A stretch of DNA of 64,000 nt, from assembly GCA_021234535.1 (NCBI GenBank), contig CM037842.1, positions 23,437,106 through 23,501,105 on the forward strand, in the 5' to 3' direction. The notes beneath the pieces were generated by a model. That model was not told the DNA's origin. It saw only the letters and a program-made list of their open reading frames with translations, and ran no database searches. This document shows, piece by piece, positions 12,401 to 24,400 of the stretch. The DNA is from Stichopus chloronotus. Lineage: Eukaryota; Echinodermata; Holothuroidea; Aspidochirotida; Stichopodidae. The translations under genes were made by a program, and so were the position numbers. Each line of letters opens with the position of its first letter. Position 1 is the stretch's first letter.

Positions 12401-15400
12401 TGTGTTCACAAATGATTAATTAAAAATTCAATTTGTTCCTTGCAAAATCTAGACCCTTCTTCACATTAGCAGTAAGTCGTATGCACACAGCCCGTACACA
12501 CCAGTGTAAAAAAAATAAGAATATTGACAGCCAGCTTTATTAAGTATTGGATGAAAGACTCGACTATGTATGGCAATTAATGCCAAGTGGTTGCAATCTT
12601 CAAAATCTTCAAAAAAGTTTTGATATCAACTTAATGCGCCTCTTGAAGGGGAACAAACTGAAAGATGAAGTTCTTTTTTATTATCCACAGCATTTTTAAA
12701 TAACTTTGATTTATCGGCAAATTGTAGTAAATTCCCACATATCCCTACATATGTTATGATCATGTTTGGTATTTTTTTCATGTTTCTTCTATTTTTAGAT
12801 CAACCGATTGTCGTATCAAATCTCATTGATTCTGTGATGTGTACAACATACTTCTGTAGTGTGATAGAGTTCACAAATATAACAGTGGTTTGCACAGTCG
12901 ACGGTAATCCAACACCAAATGTTACCTTGGAGAGAATTTCTGATAGAAACGCATCTCAAGAATATAAATACGGTTCAGTCGAATATGTGAGAGACTCATC
13001 GTGGAAGTGGTACTTCATCTTTGCTAACATTACAAGACATCTTCAAGGCACATTTAAATGTAAAGCGAACAATGGAGTAGGTTCCAGTGAAGCAGATCCA
13101 TTGATGTTGAACATTATGTGTGAGTGTTGTGAGGTTTACGATACCTTTAAATTGACATTCATATAATGTACAGTGCAATAGTAAGCAGTACATTTTAGTG
13201 GGCAATTGTAATGTTTTTGTGTAAAAGTGACGATTCAAATATCGTTAAAACCTTCCTACATGTCTTTACCATTTGCTTGGGCTGTTTGGCCATTCTAAAT
13301 ACAATAAGACAATGTATACAGCGATAAATAGTAACAGGAGAGGATGAACGACCTGTTGACGTTATGAACATTGTGAATCTTGTTTTGAAATATTGTCCAA
13401 GACAGTCTACAATCAGCTCAAATCACGAGATCTACAAATTCATTTTTTATAATTATTTTTAATAAGTCGGCTTAGAAGACAAATCGTAGTATTGAATAAT
13501 GAATAGTCCAGGAGTTTAAACTGTGAAAATTCACACACTGCAGAAATAAAAACTTTACCACCAAAAGTTTTCTTTCAAGTTAATGTTTTTCATTTAACCC
13601 ACCCATTGATTTCAATTACAAGCAACTGGTCCCGACTCCAAACCATTTTTTTCATTAGATTCTCCAACTACAGTCTTTACACATCATCAACACATCACTG
13701 AGCATACTGCTTACAGGCAAAGTTTAGGCAGATGATAAAACAAAACAACAACAGGATGACTCGTGTATAATGTGTGCCATGTCTCTTACATTGCTAAACC
13801 TGCACTCTGCTTGATTCTACCAAATCCTTGAAGAGCAACCTCATTGGTCAGATATTCAAAATCAGTTAATACATTGATTGTTCCTCCACAGACGTTACCT
13901 ATCTCATCTCTCTTAGGTCTAATGTGTAAGTTTTGTAGTATTTATTCATTATCTATCTTAATATTTATTACCTCTTTGTAGATCCCTCTACTGTACAGAT
14001 GTTGATGGCTACCAACGTAAATTTAGTAAGCCGAGAAGATAACGTGACTTTTATCTGCAAAGTTCGTGGTAATCCAAGACCTAGCGTTTATCTTCAGATG
14101 GTAGATGATTTATTCGAGTGGAGAAACGTTGATGTGAACCCATCACTGGTAGTCCCAAACATAACTACACAAATTTGGAAATTCTTTCTCTCTAATGAAC
14201 ATAACAACATTACTGGGAGGTATAGGTGTATATCTAACAACACTGTTGGAGGCATTGCGCTGAGCAACATTGTTGTTGTTGCTGAATTTAAAGGTAATTG
14301 TTTACATGTCACTCTTTTTGCAAATTTTGTATGTTACACAGTGAGAGATAGGGTGTAGTGCAGTCCATATTTGTCGAAAGTAAAATACAGCATTACATTA
14401 CAACAAAAGCAGTGTACTGGTAGTTACCAGAGAAACATGAATCTGTGTATGGAATATACTAATATATGATATATTTGAAGCTATGTTAGTAGCGTCATTT
14501 CCTACAAGCATATGTAGACGACATGAAATAACCTATAGTGGTAACATTGACATGAATAATTCTTTTCTTTCAAGATTGATATTTGATTCCTATTTATTTG
14601 TAACTATTTTAGATCCTGCTACATCAAATTCTGAGATGTATAACTCCTGGATAGTTTATCTTATGACATCGGTTTTAACATGCCTTATCGCCCTGTTAAT
14701 GGTCAAGACAATAAAAAGTAAGGCTCCATTCATTTATTGTTGCCAGTTTAATATATTACTTATCTCCAATAGTTTTTGTTTCGGTTTGTTTAAATTTCGC
14801 TCATTTTGCGATCAAACAAAATAGTCGTCATTCTCTAACGCAGTCTTAACTTTCAAATTATGAACGAGACCTAGAATTTGAAAATCTACTGAAGAAAAAT
14901 CAAGTTTCAATTGATTGCCTTTTTTTCTTATAAGATTGATCGTGGATAATATCAGTATATCATAAATACCGTAAAGGCGCGATTTGAATTCTATTATATT
15001 CCACATATTTAACGGTAAGTCCAACAAAAACAAGTAAGTGTGCTTATTATCAGATATGATATAACGTATAAAATTAAACACTTCTGGTATAACATTAAAC
15101 ACTTGTAGGGCTGATTCATACCATTTTAACAATTAATTGTTCAGTATTAAAGTGTTAAAAATGGACATTTTTTAACAAATATACCATAGTGATGTTTGTT
15201 AAAAAATATGTCAAATTCTACGTTTATGTTTGTCACTGCAGTTTGTTCACACTGGCTAAGTGAAAGTCTGTACAAGCTTTTATGTAATTTTCTCATAAAA
15301 TGTTCTTGATGAAGGTGCACGAATAGATCTTCAGTGCTGTTTTGTCACAAAAAGTTATGATAGAAAAATATTAATGGAAACCTATGCATCATTTTTAAAT

Positions 15401-18400
15401 TTTATTTCTTCTTTCCAACAAATGTCTTGCGTATGTTCAGAGAAATGTTCATCTCGATACTCGGTGCAAAGAAATTCCCGGTAAGCTTAATATCATTCTT
15501 TGCTCAAGTTTCACGTTTCAGATATTACTTAGGCAAGTCACAAATCCCCAAAATTAGAAAAACCCTTGAGAAATTTTAATTGGCTAAGACATCGGTTACC
15601 GAAGTGCCTGTCGTATATGTGCAGGGACAACACTAGATGCTGTAACTTAATAAGATGCATAAATGTGTGTTTAATAAAATATTAAAATACACCTCTATTG
15701 TTAAAACAAAAGAACATTAAAGGTAAAAAAGATGTGAAAACATACAACTTGCAGGATCATTGGAACCTATTGTAAAGTAGAAGTAAACAATAGATCTTTT
15801 CTGCTCAGACTTTCTATCAAAAATATTAACAACAGCCACAATAGGATATTAGTTTTGACATTAAAACACACACACACAGACACTACCATCTTAAAAATCC
15901 ATTCAGTCTCAATTTTTTTGTAATAGTTTCCCTCATTATTTATTGATATGTTGCGACGTTACTGGGATCGTTATTAGATAGAGACATATATAAACATAAA
16001 GACACAAAATCGATCATGTTTTTATTTATCCAAATGCCGTATGTCGGCACTATAAGCAATGAATTTAACAAAGAACGGGAAGATTACCTATAAAGTGTAA
16101 GTGGGTCAAAGGTCAGACAGCCTCAACCAAATGGACTTACTGTGTTTTTCACCTAATTTCGTAAGGTAGGAACTGTGAACTACGGATTGTTGCATAAGTA
16201 TACAGCAGATGTGTATAGTATCTCCTTCATAGCTGGAAGTCACCTTGTGCAAGGAGTAGTAATAACAGCTCCCTGCTCTGTCAAATGTCTCAAAACGATA
16301 AACACGTCAGCATAAATATATATTTCAAACAAAATATGGTCAAGGGGCTCTCACAAGATGTAATAAAAATAATTATGAGAAATCCAAGAGCAGCGAGTAT
16401 TGTATAATTTTATTTAATTTCTCAATGAAGCGTGCATGGAAAATCAAAAGTTTTTAAAGAGTGTGGAAGATCATGAGGTTTATTAGAAACGAAATGGGTC
16501 AGATGAAGTAAATGGATTACTAATTTGTTTGCTTTTGTTATAATATCTTACAGTCATTCCCTCCCACGCTCTCCAACTGTTGCACTTCAACATTTTGAAG
16601 CTGGTTGCACTTATTCATCCGGTAAGCATACACTTGTATATAATTTGTAGAACATATCCAGGGATACGTATCTACACAACGTTATAACACATTCATAACA
16701 ATACTTAACACGAATGACGATGTACATAAAAACTCACATATAATAAAGAACATAAACAAACACCAGAACCATTTAGATTCTCCAAAACACTGATGCCAAA
16801 CCTTCTTCCTTTCTATACACAATATTCAAGAGGGTAAAAAAATAGCAGTTTTACGTAATGTTAACCACTGCACAAGCGATTTGTTATATATCACATTTGG
16901 TGAAGTATTCAAGGAAGACAATATGTTATAGGTGTGTAGATAATGTTTCTGGCACTTACAATCAACGTTTCCAGAAGATATCTGAGAAATTTTAGAGCTT
17001 TTAACAGTAATAAATAATAAAAGGATTGATAAGGCAATAAAACAGGAGATAAATCAATAATTGTGCGTCCTTTCTGCAATTATTATAGGCTAGTTTTTGT
17101 GTCATCATTTAACTTTTACTGGATATCGGGAGCAGTCCGTATTCAATTATTCATAAAAATAATAACAAAAGATACTATATGTTCTGCTGCAATTAAAAAT
17201 ATAAAATGACAACAGTGTAACTAAATTAGGATATCTGGAATATTGGGATAGTAGATATCGGCATGCATGAATAAAGTGAGTCTATCGTAAGCAGAGGGAT
17301 TTCTCTTTCAAACAAAAACAAAAAAAAAACACACACACTAATAAAACAACTGACGAAATTGTCCCATAGCAAAGTGGCCCCTCTAATTATTAATATGACT
17401 GAACAACAGAAATGAAGTAAAGACCCTTAATTAGTGATAAGTTGTAAAATATAAATTTAATGATTGTGTGAGAGTTTTGAAAAAGATTCCGAGTGTAAAG
17501 GTCACATTAGCATATATTACAATGGTTTATCAAGTAATGTATTCACTTTAGTGGTACAGTTTTTCTTTCACATTTCTGCATCCAGGAAACTACCAAGCTA
17601 TACTGGAAGGAAACAGTGGATCTGGGCATCTCCTTCTGCGAAGATTTGATCGTAAAGATGTTACTTTTATTGCAAAGCTGAACCAGGAATCACAACGAGA
17701 ACGATGGCTTTGTTTGTTACACAAAGGAAAAATAAACGAAACCTACGCTCATATGATGAGCTACTCTGGTATTCCTTTAAAAAAAAAAAAACTGTTACTT
17801 TTCAGTGAAACTTATCGCTAACTTGTTTACAAGATTGTGAAAGGTATTTTAGTCACAACAGCTATTGTCAAATCATAATTAATTGAGGAAAGTCACCACA
17901 AAATATTATACTACACCGGTGTATTGATCACTATCTCATTGTTGATTTCTTGATCCTGTCATAGCGACGACAAAACAATGCGAAGGACAGAGTTTCTTTT
18001 TCCGACACATTGCTTCACTCCCCCCAAACGAGAATATTGTCAACACTTTTGGAATTATTGAGAATGCCGGTAAGTTGTTAATGATACCCTAAACCAAGTA
18101 CGTAGAGAATATGCACTACGCAGTTACAACCGTAGCAATTTGTTTGCAAATAGGCCTAATGTTGAAATGATAAGAAGTATGTTACTAAAGTAATTGAATT
18201 GATGATAATGGCATTTTCATTGACTTTAGTTCATGTAAAAAAAAAGAAACAATAATAAAGCTCATGAATGGCTGGTGATCTGAAGATTACGTGTGTGACT
18301 GTTTCCTTGACACGGAATACACAATTAATATTTGTAAAATGTGTTTCATGCCTTGTTTGTTTAAACGTTTCACATCAGTAATTGTGTGGGGAAAACAATC

Positions 18401-21400
18401 GTTAGACCCTCAGTAGGCTAATGACTTTACCACGTCCTTAAGCCTTGGTAGCATCGATACGTAATTGGACGTACTGATTCTCAGTCTCCCTGTTGGGTTG
18501 TGTTTTGTTTCTAGAAATAAAATACTGTTTGCAAGAATATCTCTCTTTTGGCACTGTGAAGACTTTGCTTGAAACAGCCATGAGGAAAAAACAACTAAAC
18601 GACAACACAAAAGAGCCAGTCCAATGTCTGTTATTGACATTTTCGACAAATGTTATCAGCGGTTTGAAGTTCCTTCACCAATATGGAGTAAGTAACACGT
18701 AGACTGTGAGAGAATAAATACTAAGCTACAATCTTGGACAAAATTGTTGGAACACTTTGTCATACGTTGCAAATATAATACTGAATTTTAGGTGAGAGGA
18801 TAACATGAAACCCCACTCCCCCTTCCAATGTTGCGCTATAGAAGTGAATGTACCCTTTGGACAGCAATCCTATAGCCAACATTGAACGGGAGCTCGGGGT
18901 GTCCCAAGGTATTTTGTCCAAGATTGTAGCTTGACGGTATTAACCTGTAAACGATGGAAGGTTTTTTTTCGGATTACCGAACCTAAAAGTAAATAGATTT
19001 TGAACACAAAAAGAGGTCTACGTAAGCTTAAAAGTGCAGTCAAGATAAAAATATCTTTGCTTCATAACGTCACAAGTTTCTGCAAAATGTCTAGATAACA
19101 AGAAAATGTAACATACAAAACAGAAAAATTATTAATTGCTTAGTTATGTTATTTGAACAATTAAACAATTTCCACAAATTGTTCAAATGACAACTTATAT
19201 ATTGTCATTTTCATAATTTGCAACAAAATGTTCACTTGCGATCTTTTTTCTCTGTGAGTAATTCAACAATTTTCCAAATGACAAGTTATCATATTTTGTC
19301 AACTCAACAATTCTCTGCAAAATGTTGACTTGTTACCTTCTTTTCTGAATGAGCAATTAAACAAATGTCTGCAAAATTTGAATGACAACTAATTACATCC
19401 TGCCAATTTAACGATTTTCTGCAAAATGTTGGCATGATCTCTTCTGTTTTAGGTAAGCAGCTGAACAATTTTCTGCATATTTTAACTTGTTCATATCAAC
19501 AATTAATCATTTTCTGTTCAATGTTTAAATGACAGCTTATCTCATCCAGTCATTTGTATTTCTGGTTTGGAAATTGAACAAGTAGAAAATTTTTATTTTG
19601 CAGAAAATTGTTGAAATGGCAAGATATGATAAGCTGTCATTGGAGAATTTGCAGAAAATTGCTCTATTGATTGCTCACTCAGTAAGAAAGTGCACAAATC
19701 AACATTTTGCAGGAAATTGTTTAATTGTTAGAATTTTATATTTTTTATATTAACATCTTCCCCAAAATTTTTGAATTAGGCCTACTCACTAAGAATCAAG
19801 TAAACTAGTTCACATTTTTCACAAAATTGTTGAACTGTTAAGATAACACAACTAGACAATCGAGCACTTTTGCGTTTGATATTCTTTGATATGATATTTA
19901 TTTGTTATCTATACATTTTCAGAAAATTGTCCACTTATGGGGCAAAGATATTTTAATCTTGATGGTACTTTTACGCTTCAGTAGAGGTCACCTCCTTGAT
20001 TTATATCAATCAGTTCGTGCTGACCCCTATGGCCACAGTTGTATGACATGCAACTAAAAGGAGTTGACTTTACTGAGGAGTCGTAAAATGAATGACAAAT
20101 TTGTTGAACTGTTTTTTTTTTTGTCTTATCTCTCACTTTCTGAAGATATGCTATTTCAACGTTTGAAGATATTTGTAAACCCTATGCATATTGTCTTGTT
20201 ATTACTTGCCCTCTAGTTTACAGCATTGGTAGCAAAATCATTATTTTAAAAACAATAATTTTCAAAATAAATCCCTCAAGGTGTGTCAATTTTAATTTAT
20301 AATTATGTCATGCGCTTCCTCCCATGACGTCACAAATTTGAATACTTAGCCAAATTTTCATTCATGGTGCAAGTGTAAAACATGGTTTAGTTTGCAAAGT
20401 GGTCAACACTACGTTGGAATTTGTGAATATTTCCAATGTGATTAACAATTAATAAAGCCCATATTCTAATAGGTCTATGTCATTGTTATGTCACACGACC
20501 TTCACTACTTGGAAAATATTACAACTTGGAGAAGTATCTGACACCTGACGTATCTGAAGGTGTTTATCATGTGTAACCTCGAAAGTTCTTTAAGTGAACT
20601 AAAATATTCTGATCTAGCCTTAACTTGCAAAATAGACGGAACTGGTTGTTTGAAGAAAGGCTCATTATACATGCTTTCGAGTGTTTTATGATTTTGTCTC
20701 AGACGTTCTGACATATACAAAGTATGCTCTTAATGTTATGAAACATCAAATTTAAAGTTTCAACTGTGACTTGATCTTCTCTCATCTTCTCTCACTCTTC
20801 ACTTTAATTTTAATCGGTTTTATTGCTTCGATCCGTATTTGCCGTAAACGATTTATGTATTTGATGATATCCCAATGTCTCATAAGCAAAACGTTTATGT
20901 ATTGGTGTATTTTGGGAAACATCTAGGACAAAGGTATGCAAAATTGTGTTCATAAGGTTTCTTCATATGATTTCCCCGAGAATGCAACAGTTGTCACCGT
21001 ATTTATAGTTACTTGATCATTCGCAGTAGAGCTTTTAAAGATTATTCCACTACGCCTTTCATTATTTCCTTCAGTGGATGCATCCTGGACTTTCTTCGGA
21101 GAAGCTACTAGTCTCCGTCAACTCACATACGCAAGGGCTATCTTGCAAATTGTATGATTTTTGCTATGGCATGTCTGTAGAAGAAAATGTCAGACGGGAG
21201 ATAATGAAGGTGGGTTAGATGGTACCACACAGGTTTACGATTACTGAACGTTGAATTCTCTGATCAAACTTTAAAGGTGATCGCAGTGAAGTAAATCTGA
21301 AGTTACTTGGACCGACTCGTCGAGTACGACGTAACTCCACGATGAATGTCCAATTTTATTAAAGGAACGATTAAAAGTGATAAATGTAACGTTAAACAAA

Positions 21401-24400
21401 ACGATGGTGTCCACCGTGAATGGATTGTCCATAATAATCTGTAGGACAAAATAATTATGTTATATAACTACGTCTCAAACTTTCATTGGTATCTACATCT
21501 CTGATGTCGGATGAATTATGTCAGTATGAATTATGAAAACAATCAAACACTGGCAAGAAGAAATCGACGGTATTAATGAATGTACGAACAACACTGCAAA
21601 GTATTGTCTTTGAATTAAATACATATATTCTTTAAATATTAAAATTTACTCATTAGAATAATGGCACTTTACTCTTGAATATGCCACCGGAGGTTGAACG
21701 ATATGGATTTTACACCAGAAGGAGTGACATTTGGGCTGCTGGAGTCGTCCTTTGGGAGATATTTTCATTTGGTAAATATTTATTTTATTTGTAACTAAAT
21801 TAGGGCTGATCAACTGACTAGAGGGTGAATTTCCCCTGACGAAAAATAAAACGTTCAACTTCTGAAACATTTTGAAATTTGAAGTATCTTTACGCACAAT
21901 ATTTGAGTTCATGTTTTAAGCCTATCTAGGAAAACTTTAATGTTATTAAATCTCATTAATCTGACCTCAGGTATGGCATATTGTCAACTTGTTTTATTTT
22001 ATATACGATAGTCTCGTTTATAGTATTGTGTCTGGCATTTATCACGCACTTCCTAGAGTAGTCATCCAACTGTTTATTCAATACGCAACCTATTGTTATT
22101 CAGCTTCAACCTGCATAAAAATGATTATGCCGATAAAAATAAATCAGATTCGTGCATTTCACGTTTCATAGTAGCTATTTATAATCACGTATATTAGTGC
22201 TAAGTTCAGTAGTATAAGAATAGTCAATTTCTTTTCCTATCGGTTGATGCTCGTTTGCTGGTTAAGTTATATACACTTACGTCATAGCAACGTTTCACCC
22301 TCAGTGAGATCTCTGAGACTGACTGATTTTTTTCATGACTCAGTTTTATATACTACATCCGTCATGACTAAGTAATGGGACTGTTTCTTATTTTTCTTTA
22401 ATTTTCAAGGGGCAGGAATTCCCGCTCACTGGGAGATTCACCATCATGAAGACATTTTGCAGAAATTGATCATACCTGATCATTGTCCTCGACAAATGTA
22501 ATAAATGTTTCGAGACAAATGACTCGAAATTTGTGGATGTGAATGCGAAATGTGCAATTTCATGAACATCTAATGTAAAGACAAGGATATACAAGATACT
22601 CCGTTTATATATAACTGGCTAAGCTGTATATTATAAAAACAAAATCATTTTTATGTTGAAAATTGAGCTATTACATTAGTGTATGAGTATTAATTGCAAT
22701 ATCACAAATGCTAATTCATCATACAGTAGGTTAGATTCAATAAATCCTAACAATGGTTAAAATTATAATGCCTAAGTTCATTTGTGGCTCATACTTCTGA
22801 GACTTCTAAACATAAAGTTCATCTCAAAGGTATTATTACCAACTCTGTTCCCTCCGTCCCCGCAAGAGCAATGTCGAAACATTCCTGGTTCAATATTATT
22901 TAGCTGGACTTGGTTAGCACGCTATAAGTCGGTATTGGCCGACACACTCAGAGACATAAAGGGGACATTTCTGTTAAACGTGACTCTGGCATGTTTCATG
23001 TCGTAGTGACACAAGACATTTGGGAAAAAATGTAGCATTAAAATGCGAGTTATGCATGGAAATGTTTTCACAATTTTTTATTCTAGGAAAAAATTAAGAA
23101 AGGAGAAAGGACGCAAATTTTCACCAAAATTTTCCCAGGGTGGCAAGGTTCCCCTGCCCCTATACCTGGTAGTACCTCATGGTATACAAATGACATGGAT
23201 CGGATTAGCCACTGGCGTTATGGGGTGAGAAGGTGGTGAGAAATAGAATTTAAGATAACGTAAATTGAATAAAAGATAGGTAAAATTGAATTTAAGATAT
23301 CTTAAATTGATTTTAAGATATTTGAAATTCAATTAGAGATATCTGAAATTGAATTTTAGGTGCCGTATCTAACATTCTCCGTTATTTCGAGATATCTAAA
23401 ATTATTTCAAGATATCTGCAATTATTTTAAGATATCTCTAATAACTTTAAGATATCTGAAATTCAATGTGAGATATCTGAAATTCAATTTGAGATATCTG
23501 AAGTTAATTAGAGATATCGAAAATTCCTGATTAAATGTTAAAACGGCTTTCCATACGGGTATTTGTGCAGTTTGACGCTTACGCTGTGTATTGCAATACT
23601 ACATCATTAAGTTGAATATTCAGCAATTGGCACAACAAGGAATCTGAGCAATCACTGATGAAATGTGCAGCTCAGCGTACTTGGAAAGAATGGGTATGGA
23701 AAACGATAAGGATGAGATTTGCAACTCCGTGGATTGCCTACTTGTTTTGTCTTTTACAGATATGACGCTTTGTCACGCTGTTGGCAACTAGACCAAAACT
23801 CACGCATACGTTTAGATGAACTGTTAGAACAACTAACCTTCACCGGAGAAAGAACTCTTTCGGAACTTAAGCAGCCAGAAGTATGTCCAATTTATGCAAA
23901 CTTCTATGATTATGTGATTAACATTTCCCAGATGTTAACGCAATGACGTTTTGAAGAAAAGGTTCAGAATGAATGGGTATTAACTTTCTGAAATAAGAAT
24001 GACTTTCTAGAATGACTAGAAAGGACAAAAGTACTATGGTTAACAAAAAAAAATCGTGCAATTTAGGCCTATATGAGAAGTTATATATTCAATGTTCAAC
24101 AAACGAGAAATAAGTAGCATTTTACATCCTCTTTTGTACGCCTACTGCTAATTACTTTCTTATTCTCTACAAATTGAGCAACACCAATCATCTTTAGGGT
24201 ATTATAAACTCCTATAGATTTTTTCCGTTCAAAGTTTTTACATCTGAATTAGAAGAACCACTTCACATTTCTTGACTCAAAATTTGTAATTTTTATTGAT
24301 ACTTATCTGATGTGAAATGAACAAAACCAAGAAAAAATAATATTATAAAATTAAAAAGAACAAAACTTATGGAAAGTAATATCTTCCTACCAAGAACGAA

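Noticed and set aside
12996..13238. Minus-strand frame of 80 codons
   Set aside because: Antisense shadow of gene A exon 4, which has clear Ig motifs and splice sites on the plus strand.
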